Of a stretch of 64,000 bases of DNA, positions 1 to 8,645 are shown piece by piece (the stretch's first letter is position 1; each line of letters starts with the position of its first letter). The DNA is from Sinorhizobium americanum (GTDB lineage: Bacteria > Pseudomonadota > Alphaproteobacteria > Rhizobiales > Rhizobiaceae): assembly GCF_001651855.1 (NCBI RefSeq), contig NZ_LNQC01000039.1, positions 1 to 64,000 on the forward strand, read 5' to 3'. The notes beneath the pieces were generated by a model. That model ran no database searches and was not told the origin of the DNA. It saw only the letters and a list, made by a program, of their open reading frames with translations. The position numbers and the translations under genes are program-made.

Positions 1-71
1 ACAACGACCGACGCCGCGCCTTGTAGGCGCGGAGAGGATGTCCTTTGCTTGACAGACCCAGCCCAAAAAGA

Positions 72-100
72 GAAGGCCCCGGTCCTTCGATCCGGGGCTT
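72..100 (-). terminator. Rho-independent terminator of the phn operon
   Basis: A GC-rich stem (GCCCCGG at 76-82 pairing with CCGGGGC at 92-98, extended by AAG/CTT) lies 28 bp beyond the stop of phnN. Read on the minus strand it is followed by TTCTCTTTTT (65-74), the layout of an intrinsic terminator. A second perfect 7-bp hairpin (14-20/26-32) lies at the left edge but has no T-run. Confidence 0.8.
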
Positions 101-127
101 GGGGCGAAATTGTCCGATAGTCGCCGA

Positions 128-715
128 TCAGGCGGGGTGAGGGGCCTTGGCGCAATGCCGTTCGACGAGCGCGACGAAATGCTGACCAGCAATGTCGAGC
201 CGGCCACTGTTGTCGATCACGGTCACGTCCGGTCCGGCGACGACGTCGGGAACCTGCCGCTTTAGTCGACGCAGCACGTCTTCCTCGCTCTCGCGACCGC
301 GTTGGGCGAGGCGCTTTGCAAGCACCGGCGCGTCGGCGGTGACCAGGGCGACCGCAACCTTGCCGAAGGCGGCACGAATCACGGGAAGGGCGGCGCGGCT
401 ACCGTTGACGATCGCCGTCATGCCGCTCTCGATCCTGTCGGCGATCTCGCGCGGAATGCCGTAGCTCAGGCCGTGTGCCTGCCAGGAAACGGCGAAGGCT
501 GCACTCTCCTGCATTTCCTCGAATTCCGCTGTGGAGACGCTTTCGTGCACTTCGCTGCCGGCATCCGAGGGGCGGGTGATGACCCGGCGGACGAAGAGAA
601 TATCCGGCCGCTGCGCGAAGTGGAGGGCGGCGAAACCCATGACACTATCCTTGCCGGCACCGCTCGGGCCGACGACGACGATCAGCGTTCCGCTCTGATT
701 TTCGGCGGCCGTCAT
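128..715 (-). CDS. phnN: Ribose 1,5-bisphosphate phosphokinase PhnN
   Basis: A 195-aa P-loop kinase of the PhnN family. This family makes PRPP from ribose 1,5-bisphosphate at the end of the carbon-phosphorus lyase route. The Walker A motif GPSGAGKDS lies close to the N-terminus and the sequence resembles guanylate kinases, as PhnN does. I chose the ATG at 715 because it forms an ATGA overlap with the phnM stop codon (712-714); a longer reading from 739 adds only eight residues inside phnM. It is the last gene of the minus-strand phn operon and is followed by a clear terminator. The C-P lyase core genes phnGHIJKL are not in this window, so the substrate must come from genes elsewhere. Confidence 0.88.
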   Translation of the reverse strand: MTAAENQSGTLIVVVGPSGAGKDSVMGFAALHFAQRPDILFVRRVITRPSDAGSEVHESVSTAEFEEMQESAAFAVSWQAHGLSYGIPREIADRIESGMTAIVNGSRAALPVIRAAFGKVAVALVTADAPVLAKRLAQRGRESEEDVLRRLKRQVPDVVAGPDVTVIDNSGRLDIAGQHFVALVERHCAKAPHPA

Positions 716-1851
716 GCGACACGCCGTCCTTCGCGCCATACGGAGCGAACAACCGGAATGCCCTCAGGGCGATGAACACGAACGACATCGGCGCGCAGCC
801 CGACGGCAATCCGGCCGCGATCGGCGAGGCCGACGGTGCGTGCCGGTGTCGCAGTTACCAGGGCGATTGCACTCGGGAGATCGATGCTCTCGACCTCGTC
901 GGCGAGGATGAAGGGTGCATGGATCAGGCTGAAGGGCACGTAATCCGACGAAAGCACATCGAGCACGCCGCGCTCGGCAAGCTCGCGCGCCGCGATGTTT
1001 CCGGAATGCGACTTGCCGCGCACGACATTAGGCGCGCCCATCAAGACGCTGAGGCCCGCGCGGTGGGAGGCCTCCGCCGCTTCGAAGCTCGTCGGAAACT
1101 CTGCCAAACGGACGCCATAACCGATCGACTCCTCGACATGCGCAAGGGTGGCGTCGTCGTGGCTGGCGACGGTGATGCCGCGTTCGGCGCAGGCCTCAGC
1201 GAGCGCCGTGCGGTGCGGCGCCGCATAGCGTGCCGACAGCGCCTGCTGGCGCTCGACGAAGGCAGCGAAAGCCTCGTCCGTCAGGCCGCGCTTGGTCTTG
1301 TAGTAGAGGATATATTGCTCCATCGTCTGGAACTGGCGCTGGCCGGGCGCGTGGTCCATCAGCGAGACGAGGCGAACCTGAGGGTCGTCGCGGAAATCGT
1401 CGTAGTGCTCCAGAACGTCCGCGGTCGAAACCTCGCAGCGTAGGTGGATGAGGTGGTCGGCGCGCAGCCGGCCCTCGTCCTTCGCCTGAGCCAAGGCGTC
1501 GGCCATGCTGCGCATTTCGCCCTTCGGGAAGCCGCTTTCCTCGTCCGAGCCGAGGCGCAGACAGTCGAAGACGGTGGTGATGCCGGAGGTGACGACCTGG
1601 GCATCGTGCGCCTGGATGGCGGCGATCTTCAGCCAGCGCACGCCGGGCCGCGGAGAGTAGTGCGCCTCGAGATGGTCGGTGTGAAGCTCGATCAGTCCGG
1701 GAAGCAGATAGTCGCCCTCGAAATCCTCGCCGATCGGGCTCGCGCCTTCCGAAATGTCGGCAATCTTGCCGTCGCGGATCAGCACCGAGCCGTCGATAAT
1801 ATCATTTTCGAGGACGATGCGGGCATTGCTCAGAACCTGTTCGCTGCTCAT
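712..1851 (-). CDS. phnM: Alpha-D-ribose 1-methylphosphonate 5-triphosphate diphosphatase PhnM
   Basis: A 379-aa amidohydrolase of the PhnM family, which removes diphosphate from alkylphosphonate ribose triphosphate in the C-P lyase pathway. The metal-binding HTDH motif follows LLPGLIEL near residue 60, and later metal-site motifs (DHAPGQRQF, SHDDAT) are present. The length is normal. The ATG at 1851 lies one base after the stop of the upstream DUF1045 gene; an alternative TTG three codons earlier is less likely. The gene is translationally coupled to both neighbours, DUF1045 upstream and phnN downstream, so the three form one metabolic block. Confidence 0.9.
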   Translation of the reverse strand: MSSEQVLSNARIVLENDIIDGSVLIRDGKIADISEGASPIGEDFEGDYLLPGLIELHTDHLEAHYSPRPGVRWLKIAAIQAHDAQVVTSGITTVFDCLRLGSDEESGFPKGEMRSMADALAQAKDEGRLRADHLIHLRCEVSTADVLEHYDDFRDDPQVRLVSLMDHAPGQRQFQTMEQYILYYKTKRGLTDEAFAAFVERQQALSARYAAPHRTALAEACAERGITVASHDDATLAHVEESIGYGVRLAEFPTSFEAAEASHRAGLSVLMGAPNVVRGKSHSGNIAARELAERGVLDVLSSDYVPFSLIHAPFILADEVESIDLPSAIALVTATPARTVGLADRGRIAVGLRADVVRVHRPEGIPVVRSVWREGRRVA

Positions 1852-1852
1852 G

Positions 1853-2560
1853 TCATGCAATCTTTCGTGCGGATGCGCTGCCGAGCGGCAGCAGGGAATG
1901 AACGGTGAAGGGGGCGCCGCGCTGCGGCTCGACGAAGAGAGCGATCGTCGAGATGCTCAGCGGCCGGCCGATGAACGTGTCGAAGGCGGCCTCGAGCGTC
2001 TCGCGCACCAAGTCGCGCGCCTCCTCCGGCACAGGGCCGGTGAGCGTCAAATGGAACTGGAACTCCTCGAAGACATATGGGTATCCCCATGCCGCTAGGT
2101 GAACCTGTTGACGCTGCGTTAGCTTCTCGGGATTGCGGCGGGCGAGATCCGCTTCTGAAAGGGGCGCGCGAAAAGGCTCGAAGCGGCGAACTGCCTGCTC
2201 AGCCAGCGCCTGTAGCGGCGCGGAGTGCGCGCAGGGTACCAGCGCGAAGAATGGACCGATCTGCTGAAGCCTGATGTCCGGTATATCGAAGGGCTCGATT
2301 TCCGCCGCGAGTTCGTCGAAGGCCGCGATCAATTCCGCTTCGCTTCGTACTGACGCAAGCTCGAAAGGTGCCTTGAGCGTGCCGTGGAAGCCGTAGCGGC
2401 GCGGCTCGGCCGTCAAGGCCATTTGCTGTTCCCGTTCGAGTGCCAGGTCTTGCGGCCAAGTCAGTGCACCGTCAAGAAAGGCGTCGCGGCCGAGCCAACG
2501 GGACGCGGTCTGCGACAGCCGGTCATCGGCCGGCGGCGCGAAATAGATTGCGTAGCGCAC
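1853..2560 (-). CDS. DUF1045 / 2H-phosphoesterase family protein of phosphonate operon
   Basis: A 235-aa protein with the two H-x-T/S motifs of the 2H phosphoesterase superfamily: FHGTLKAPF near residue 59 and FHLTLTGPV near residue 173. Members of this DUF1045 family sit in phosphonate operons, and 2H enzymes act on 2'/3' or cyclic phosphoesters. By context it could open the 5-phosphoribosyl 1,2-cyclic phosphate made by C-P lyase, the role of PhnP in other bacteria; that is inference. It starts with GTG at 2560, and its stop lies one base before the phnM ATG. It is separated from phnE2 by 125 bp, so a weak internal promoter is possible. Confidence 0.75.
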   Translation of the reverse strand: MRYAIYFAPPADDRLSQTASRWLGRDAFLDGALTWPQDLALEREQQMALTAEPRRYGFHGTLKAPFELASVRSEAELIAAFDELAAEIEPFDIPDIRLQQIGPFFALVPCAHSAPLQALAEQAVRRFEPFRAPLSEADLARRNPEKLTQRQQVHLAAWGYPYVFEEFQFHLTLTGPVPEEARDLVRETLEAAFDTFIGRPLSISTIALFVEPQRGAPFTVHSLLPLGSASARKIA

Positions 2561-2685
2561 TGGTCTTCACTTTCTTGATCGTCGCCCCGGGGGTGAGGGG
2601 AGCCGACCACTTGTGGGTGTGATGCGCAGCTAGCCGATTTGCATGACAACATCATGATCGCATCGGTGTGAAGCGCAAAAAGAGT

Positions 2686-4203
2686 TCAGTCTCCGCTGCG
2701 CCCCATCAGCCGGGAGCGGCACGCGTTCGAGATGCTGTCGAAAACGAAGACAACCATCAAGATCAAAAGCACCATATAGGCGACATTCTCCCAATCCGAA
2801 TTGGTTCGCATGGCTTCCCAAAGCTTCAGCCCGATGCCGCCGGCCCCGACGGCGCCGATGATGGTTGCGGAGCGGGTGTTCGATTCCCAAAAATAAAGGG
2901 CCTGGCTGGCAAAGACGGGAAGCACCTGCGGCAGCACGCCGAAGCGCTGCACCGCGATCGACGGAGCGCCGACGGATTTGACGCCTTCGCGCTGCTTGTC
3001 GTCGATGTTCTCCAGCGCTTCGGAGTAGAGCTTGCCGAGCGTGCCGGTGTCGGTGAAGAAGATCGCCGAGATGCCGGCAAGCGGCCCGGGCCCGAAGGCG
3101 CGGGTGAAGAACAGCGCCCAGATGAACATGTCGACCGAGCGCAGGAAGTCGAAGAAGCGCTTGACCAACTGGTTCGTCATGCGGCTCGGCGTGATGTTGC
3201 GGGCCGCAAGGAAGCAGAGCGGGAAGGCGATGCAGGATGCGAAGACCGTCCCGACAAAGGCCATGACGATCGTTTGCAGCAGCTTCGTCCAGACGTCGAG
3301 ATGCTGCCATTCGGCATTGTAGAGGATGTTGTCCCAGGCGAGCGACAGGTTCGGGCGCGCCGGATCGATCCGGTCTCCCGACAGGATCAGACGTGCCACT
3401 TCGCCGTAGGATTTTCCGAAGAACGGCGAGTTGGTATCGAAGAGGAAGTTCGCCCAGCCGAAGAAGCGATTGCGGATCGAGACCTCGTCGCCGGTAACTT
3501 CCGCCCAGCCGGTGAAGCCGAAGGAAAGCATGACCTTTTCACCCGGCCGCTTCTGCACGGCCCAGCTTGGCAACGGCGTCTGCGGCGTAACGGTGTCGGC
3601 GCCGTCGACCGTCATGGTCAGCGTTTCGCCACCGTGTATGGCAGTGACCAGTCTGTCAGCGACTTCGAGGCGCGTCGACCGGTCATAGGTGACGACCGCC
3701 CGGGTGACGGCTTGCTCGGTACGGGCCGCGCCAATCTTCTGCCCGGCCGCAGCCTCTCCGCCGCCGAGCGCGGCCTTCGGAGTCATGAAGTTGAACGAGG
3801 AACTCGTCTTCGGCTTCGGTGCCTCTTGGGCCGCAGCCGGTGCCTCGACGGTGCGTGCTACTGTGCGCTTTTCAAGGGCCAGCCACTCCGGATTGGGATT
3901 TCGGCCGAGCGGCGAGTTGCGCTGGTAGGAAACGGCCATCGTCCCATCGGGCGCGACAGCGATCTCGGGGCGAACCTCATAGGAGACCCAGTCGGCGAGA
4001 TAGGTGCCCGCGATGCCCCAATTGGCGTTGGCAAGCACATGGCCGATCGAGAAGAACCACCAGCTGAATGCGAGATAGAGAACGACGCCGATTCCGATTA
4101 GCGCCGTCCTGCGCCTCCTTGCAGTAGAGGACTGCAGGAGATGCGGGTGGCGCGCTGCAATGGCGTCCATTTCGAGCGCACTGGGCTTGGTCGAGGCGAT
4201 CAT
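2686..4203 (-). CDS. phnE2: Phosphonate/phosphate ABC transporter permease PhnE2 (PhoT-like)
   Basis: A 505-aa inner-membrane permease. One N-terminal membrane segment (about 34-58) is followed by a periplasmic insertion of roughly 250 residues. The usual permease core then starts at about 310, with an EAA loop (EALENIDDKQREGVKSVGAP) for docking to the ATPase. PhnE proteins are normally under 300 residues; the long insertion is typical of the second permease of rhizobial phoCDET-type systems. The start ATG at 4203 has AGGAG overlapping the phnE1 stop, so the two are coupled. It should pair with PhnE1 as the membrane half of the PhnCD importer. Confidence 0.88.
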   Translation of the reverse strand: MIASTKPSALEMDAIAARHPHLLQSSTARRRRTALIGIGVVLYLAFSWWFFSIGHVLANANWGIAGTYLADWVSYEVRPEIAVAPDGTMAVSYQRNSPLGRNPNPEWLALEKRTVARTVEAPAAAQEAPKPKTSSSFNFMTPKAALGGGEAAAGQKIGAARTEQAVTRAVVTYDRSTRLEVADRLVTAIHGGETLTMTVDGADTVTPQTPLPSWAVQKRPGEKVMLSFGFTGWAEVTGDEVSIRNRFFGWANFLFDTNSPFFGKSYGEVARLILSGDRIDPARPNLSLAWDNILYNAEWQHLDVWTKLLQTIVMAFVGTVFASCIAFPLCFLAARNITPSRMTNQLVKRFFDFLRSVDMFIWALFFTRAFGPGPLAGISAIFFTDTGTLGKLYSEALENIDDKQREGVKSVGAPSIAVQRFGVLPQVLPVFASQALYFWESNTRSATIIGAVGAGGIGLKLWEAMRTNSDWENVAYMVLLILMVVFVFDSISNACRSRLMGRSGD

Positions 4204-4212
4204 GGCGCGCTC

Positions 4213-5175
4213 CTACTGGGCGAGCTGGAAGGCCTGGTCGCCGACGAGGCGGCGGCGAAGCCAGGCGGAGAACTGATCAACGGCGAAGATCGTTGCGAAG
4301 AGCAAAAGCACGATCGCGAGCGTCTTGGCCTGATGGCCCTGGCCGATCGACAGGCGCAGAAGCTCGCCGATGCCGCCGCCGCCGACGGCACCGATGATCG
4401 TCGAGGCCCGCACGTTGATCTCCAGGCGCAGCAGGAAATAGCTGGTGAAGTTCGGCAGGACCTGCGGCACGATGCCGAACCAGACCCGCTCGATCCAGCT
4501 GGCGCCAACGGCGCGCAGGCCCTCCTCCGGCTTCATGTCGGCATTCTCGACCACTTCGAAGAACAGCTTGCCGAGCGCGCCGATCGTATGAATCGACACC
4601 GCCGCGATCGCGGGGATCGGCCCGAGCGAGAGGATCGCCAGGAAGAAGCCGGCGATCACGACTTCCGGAAAAGCGCGCAGGATTTCCATGATCCGGCGGA
4701 CCGGGCCGCGCACCCAAGCGCTGGGCGTCAGGTTGCGGGCCGCGAGGAAGCACAGGATGAAGCCGAAGAACGCACCGATCAGCGTCGAGAAGATGGCGAT
4801 ATTCACCGTCTCCAGCATCTTGTGAAAGTATTCGGGAATGTAGAGGCCCTCGGTGACGTATAGCCGGCCTTCGGGGTAATTGTATTTGAAACTCCCGTCG
4901 TCGTAGGGAGAAGGCAGATCGAAGAGCGCCCGACCGATCTCCATCGGCTCGCGCGGCATCAGGTCACCGACGAAGTCGAAGAAATGCGGCAGGCGGACGA
5001 GGAATTTCCCGGCATTCGAGTCGTTCGCGAACCAGAGCGAGCCGAAAAGTGCGAGCGCAAGGGCGGCGAGCCCGAGGCAGGTATAGAGGCGCCGGCGCGC
5101 ATTGAGCTCTTGCCAATGACGCTCGATCAGGGCGCCGTTCTCGCTCAAGCGCTGGGACAGCACGGAAGTGGCCAT
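4213..5175 (-). CDS. phnE1: Phosphonate/phosphate ABC transporter permease PhnE1
   Basis: A 320-aa permease with an EAA-type loop (VENADMKPEEGLRAVGAS) and several hydrophobic segments. The start at 5175 (MATSVLSQR) is preceded by GGAG; the longer frame to 5232 has no support. It follows phnD by about 100 bp and is coupled to phnE2. In S. meliloti the orthologous phoCDET transporter imports phosphate and phosphonates and is induced by PhoB under phosphate starvation. Confidence 0.88.
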   Translation of the reverse strand: MATSVLSQRLSENGALIERHWQELNARRRLYTCLGLAALALALFGSLWFANDSNAGKFLVRLPHFFDFVGDLMPREPMEIGRALFDLPSPYDDGSFKYNYPEGRLYVTEGLYIPEYFHKMLETVNIAIFSTLIGAFFGFILCFLAARNLTPSAWVRGPVRRIMEILRAFPEVVIAGFFLAILSLGPIPAIAAVSIHTIGALGKLFFEVVENADMKPEEGLRAVGASWIERVWFGIVPQVLPNFTSYFLLRLEINVRASTIIGAVGGGGIGELLRLSIGQGHQAKTLAIVLLLFATIFAVDQFSAWLRRRLVGDQAFQLAQ

Positions 5176-5281
5176 GGGATCTCCGGCTCGTGCCGGCCTC
5201 TTGCGGTGGGTGCCGGCGGCAACCCCGAACAATCAAAGGCTGGCCGCGTGACGCGGCCAGCCTATATCTGGCGGTTCTTGA

Positions 5282-6187
5282 TCAGCCGCCGATCGTTGCC
5301 TTGCGAGCGTCGATGATCGGCTTGTAGAAATCGGTGTTGACTTCGGTAAAGCCGGTGAAATCACCGCCCTGGATGGCCGAGAAGCAGGCGGCGTCGGTCT
5401 TCGGCAGATCCATCATGAACTGCTTGAACTTCGCCTTCATGTCGTCGTTCATCGTGGTGCGCACGACGATCGGGCCGTTCGGGATCAGCGGCGAGCGCCA
5501 CAGCTCGACGAGGTCGTTCATGTCGAGCACGCCCTTGTCGACCATCTTGCGCAGATTGCCGGAGGTGTAGCCGTCCTTGAACTCGCCGACTCCCGACCCG
5601 AAGGTCGTGCCGGCATCGAAGGTGCCCTTCAGGACTTCGAGGACGAGGTTTTCATGACCGCCGCCGAAGCCTGTCTCTCCGAAATATTCCTTGACCGGTG
5701 CGCCGATCGCTTCCGGAAGGGTGACGAGGGGGACGAGGTAGCCGGAGGTGGAGTCCGGATCGGCGAAGCCAAGCTTCTTGCCCTTGAGATCCTCGAGTTT
5801 GGTGATGCCGGAGTCCTTGCGGGCGACCATGATCGAGTGATAGCCGGTGGAGCCATCGGTCTGGACCGTGGTCAGGATCGGCTCGACCGCATCAGCCTTG
5901 GCGAGGTAGATCTTGGCGTAGCCAGAAGCGCCGAGTTCGGCATAGTCGAGCGTGCCGCCGAGGAGGCCCTGTATGACGCCGTCATAGTCTGCAGCCGGGA
6001 AGAGCGAGACTTTCTCGACGCCGATGGCGGCCGGAAGCTTGTCGACTAGGCACTGGTAGTTGCGCAGGCGGTCGGCTTCGTTCTCGCCGCCCATGATGCC
6101 GATGCGGAATTCCTTGAGGTCTTCGGCCTGGGCATGGCCGGCGAGGGCAATTAGCGCAACGGCGCCAAGAAGAGCTTTCTTCAGCAT
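5282..6187 (-). CDS. phnD: Phosphonate/phosphate-binding periplasmic protein PhnD
   Basis: A 301-aa solute-binding protein. The N-terminus MLKKALLGAVALIALAGHAQA is a typical Sec signal peptide with cleavage after AQA. The body shows the PhnD/SsuA pattern, including GFADPDSTSGYLVP in the ligand pocket. The ATG at 6187 has GGGAGAA upstream; an extension to 6256 would place a charged stretch before the signal peptide and is rejected. It lies between the ATPase gene and the permeases, the usual order. Confidence 0.92.
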   Translation of the reverse strand: MLKKALLGAVALIALAGHAQAEDLKEFRIGIMGGENEADRLRNYQCLVDKLPAAIGVEKVSLFPAADYDGVIQGLLGGTLDYAELGASGYAKIYLAKADAVEPILTTVQTDGSTGYHSIMVARKDSGITKLEDLKGKKLGFADPDSTSGYLVPLVTLPEAIGAPVKEYFGETGFGGGHENLVLEVLKGTFDAGTTFGSGVGEFKDGYTSGNLRKMVDKGVLDMNDLVELWRSPLIPNGPIVVRTTMNDDMKAKFKQFMMDLPKTDAACFSAIQGGDFTGFTEVNTDFYKPIIDARKATIGG

Positions 6188-6271
6188 GAGGTTCGTTCTC
6201 CCGTTTTTCCGGATATGCGGATGGTTGGCGGTTAAAGATGCCCTTGACGCGGGCATTCGATCGCGGCGGCC

Positions 6272-7114
6272 TTAAAGGCCGGCCAGTGCCAGCGGCTTGT
6301 AGCCGGCCGATGCGTTTTCCTCGCGAGCGACAGCCGCGGGAATGTGGATGCTCGTCGAGGTCATCGATTCCTCAATCGCCGTATCGGCGCCGTATATCTC
6401 GGCGACCGCCGCGGCGGTGAGATCCTTGGGCTGACCGTCGAAGACGACGCGGCCCTGCGCCATGCCGATGATCCGTTCGCAATAATTGCGGGCCGTGTCG
6501 AGGGTGTGGAGGTTGGTGACGACGGTGATGCCGTCGCGCTCGTTGATGTCGCGCAGCGCATCCATGACGATCTTGGCGTTGAGCGGGTCGAGTGACGCGA
6601 TCGGCTCGTCGGCCAGCAGCACCTTGGGCTGCTGCATCAGCGCCCGGGCGATTGCGACGCGCTGCTGCTGGCCGCCGGACAGCGTACCGGCCGGCTGCAG
6701 TGCCGTCTGCTCGATGCCGAGACGCTCCAGTGCGCCGATCGCCATGATCCGTTCTTCTCGGGTGAACAGGTTGAGTATACTCGAGACCGTCGAACGATGG
6801 TTGAGCCGGCCGAGAAGGACATTGGTGAGCACGTCGAGGCGCGGGACGAGGTTGAACTGTTGGAAGATCATCGCGCAGTCGCGCTGCCAGTTTCTGAGGG
6901 CCGAACCCCTGAGCGAGGAGACCTCGATGCCGCCGAATTCAATCGTCCCGGAGGTTGGATCGACCAGCCGGTTGATCATCCGCAAAAGCGTCGACTTGCC
7001 GGCCCCGGAGCGGCCGATGACCCCGACCATCTGGCCCTGCGGTATATCGAAGGTGACGGAATCGACGGCTCGCTTCTTGCCGAAGTGGCGGGTCACGTTC
7101 CTCAACTCAAACAT
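6272..7114 (-). CDS. phnC: Phosphonate/phosphate ABC transporter ATPase PhnC
   Basis: A 280-aa ATPase with Walker [10 protein letters not shown], signature [15 protein letters not shown] and Walker [12 protein letters not shown] followed by the H-loop region (NLHTLDTA). I prefer the ATG at 7114 ([14 protein letters not shown]), which has GAGGA upstream. The ATG at 7165 adds 17 residues and lacks a ribosome site. First gene of the operon; the divergent gcdH lies 330 bp away, so this gap holds both promoters. Confidence 0.9.
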   Translation of the reverse strand: MFELRNVTRHFGKKRAVDSVTFDIPQGQMVGVIGRSGAGKSTLLRMINRLVDPTSGTIEFGGIEVSSLRGSALRNWQRDCAMIFQQFNLVPRLDVLTNVLLGRLNHRSTVSSILNLFTREERIMAIGALERLGIEQTALQPAGTLSGGQQQRVAIARALMQQPKVLLADEPIASLDPLNAKIVMDALRDINERDGITVVTNLHTLDTARNYCERIIGMAQGRVVFDGQPKDLTAAAVAEIYGADTAIEESMTSTSIHIPAAVAREENASAGYKPLALAGL

Positions 7115-7188
7115 CGGCAGCAGGTCCTCGTCCGGGGGCGATCGTTTATTAGTGATCCCTGCCATATCGACGCTTCGTGAAGGCGCGA

Positions 7189-7216
7189 TGTCAGTTTGTT
7201 GTAGCTTCTGTTACAG
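7189..7216. promoter_or_regulatory. Pho-box-like repeats upstream of phnC
   Basis: Three six-base units spaced exactly 11 bp apart (TGTCAG at 7189, TGTAGC at 7200, TTACAG at 7211) lie 75-100 bp upstream of the phnC start. PhoB sites are built of similar units with 11-bp spacing. The match is partial, but position and gene content fit PhoB control of a phoCDET-type operon. Confidence 0.45.
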
Positions 7217-7303
7217 TTCACAGGCGCGGGCCTGGGCGCTCTCATCAGCGACAACAGAAGCGGATGAAGCAGACGACTGCTTGCAACTGCCAATTCAGGG
7301 AAA

Positions 7304-7355
7304 TCATGCAGCTGGTGCATGAACCATTGCCTCAATTACATTTGAAACCATTGCC
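7304..7355. promoter_or_regulatory. Dyad and direct repeats upstream of gcdH
   Basis: A perfect 7-bp inverted repeat TCATGCA-N5-TGCATGA (7304-7322) is followed by a direct repeat AACCATTGCC at 7322-7331 and 7346-7355. They lie 90-145 bp before the gcdH start. They look like an operator, but no regulator gene adjoins gcdH and the binding protein is unknown. Confidence 0.35.
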
Positions 7356-7446
7356 CCCACTTGCGATAACTCCAGCGGCGGGACCGGGAAGATGTGCAGC
7401 TTTACGCCTGAATTCCCTGCCTACTGAGATCCGATGGGAGAGAAAC

Positions 7447-8634
7447 ATGTCCGGCAAAAGTCAATTCCAGTGGGACGATCCATTCCTCCTGGAAGATCAG
7501 CTGAGCGAAGACGAGCGAATGATCCGCGATACGGCACGCGCCTATGCCCAGGAGCGACTGCAGCCGCGGGTGATCGAAGCCTATCGCGACGAAAAGACCG
7601 ACCCGGCGATTTTCCGCGAAATGGGCGAGCTCGGCCTGCTCGGGGTGACGGTGCCCGACACCTATGGCGGCGTCGGCGCCTCCTATGTCGCCTACGGTCT
7701 CGTCGCCCGCGAGGTCGAGCGGGTCGATTCCGGCTATCGCTCGATGATGAGCGTGCAATCCTCGCTGGTCATCTACCCGATCTTCGCCTACGGCTCCGAA
7801 GAACAGAAGCAAAGATACCTGCCGAAGCTGATCAGCGGCGAGTGGATCGGCTGCTTCGGGCTCACCGAACCTGATGCCGGCTCCGACCCGGCGGGCATGA
7901 AGACCAGGGCGATCAAGACGGACGGCGGCTATCGCCTGATCGGCTCGAAGATGTGGATCTCCAACGCGCCGCTCGCCGATGTCTTCGTCGTCTGGGCGAA
8001 GTCGGAGGCGCATGGGAATGCCATTCGCGGCTTTGTGCTGGAGAAGGGCACGAAGGGCCTATCGGCGCCGAAGATCGCCGGCAAGCTTTCACTCAGGGCG
8101 TCGATCACCGGCGAAATCGTTCTCGACAATGTCGAAGTGGGGGAGGAGGCCTTGCTGCCGAATGTCGAAGGTCTCAAGGGCCCCTTCGGCTGCCTCAACC
8201 GCGCCCGCTACGGCATTTCCTGGGGAGCGTTGGGTGCGGCCGAATTCTGCTGGCACGCGGCCCGGCAATACGGCCTCGACCGCAAGCAGTTCAACCGACC
8301 GCTCGCCCAGACGCAGCTCTTCCAGAAGAAGCTTGCCGACATGCAAACCGAGATCGCGCTAGGGCTGCAGGGGTCGCTGCGCGTCGGGCGGCTGATGGAC
8401 GAGGGGCGGATGGCTCCGGAGATGATCTCTATCGTCAAGCGCAACAATTGCGGCAAGGCGCTCGACATCGCCCGCATGGCACGCGACATGCACGGCGGCA
8501 ACGGCATTTCCGAGGAGTACCAGGTCATGCGCCACATGGTAAACCTCGAGACGGTCAACACTTATGAGGGCACGCATGACGTCCATGCACTGATCCTCGG
8601 CCGCGCCCAGACCGGGCTGCAGGCCTTTTTCTGA
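7447..8634 (+). CDS. gcdH: Glutaryl-CoA dehydrogenase
   Basis: A 395-aa acyl-CoA dehydrogenase that oxidises and decarboxylates glutaryl-CoA to crotonyl-CoA with FAD. Features specific to this member of the family are visible: the catalytic-glutamate segment [20 protein letters not shown] near the C-terminus, the [13 protein letters not shown] substrate-site segment, and the flavin motif [12 protein letters not shown]. The ATG at 7447 is preceded by GGGAGAG; the longer frame from 7177 is upstream DNA. It is followed after 11 bp by a family III CoA-transferase, which fits activation of free glutarate followed by dehydrogenation. Confidence 0.92.
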   Translation: MSGKSQFQWDDPFLLEDQLSEDERMIRDTARAYAQERLQPRVIEAYRDEKTDPAIFREMGELGLLGVTVPDTYGGVGASYVAYGLVAREVERVDSGYRSMMSVQSSLVIYPIFAYGSEEQKQRYLPKLISGEWIGCFGLTEPDAGSDPAGMKTRAIKTDGGYRLIGSKMWISNAPLADVFVVWAKSEAHGNAIRGFVLEKGTKGLSAPKIAGKLSLRASITGEIVLDNVEVGEEALLPNVEGLKGPFGCLNRARYGISWGALGAAEFCWHAARQYGLDRKQFNRPLAQTQLFQKKLADMQTEIALGLQGSLRVGRLMDEGRMAPEMISIVKRNNCGKALDIARMARDMHGGNGISEEYQVMRHMVNLETVNTYEGTHDVHALILGRAQTGLQAFF

Positions 8635-8645
8635 GCGGTGTGACG

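Noticed and set aside
14-32. Perfect 7-bp hairpin at the left edge as a terminator
   Set aside because: No T-run on either strand and no identifiable gene to terminate within the window.
2668-4101. 477-codon plus-strand frame opposite phnE2
   Set aside because: Shadow of the permease gene; no hydrophobic or domain pattern of its own.
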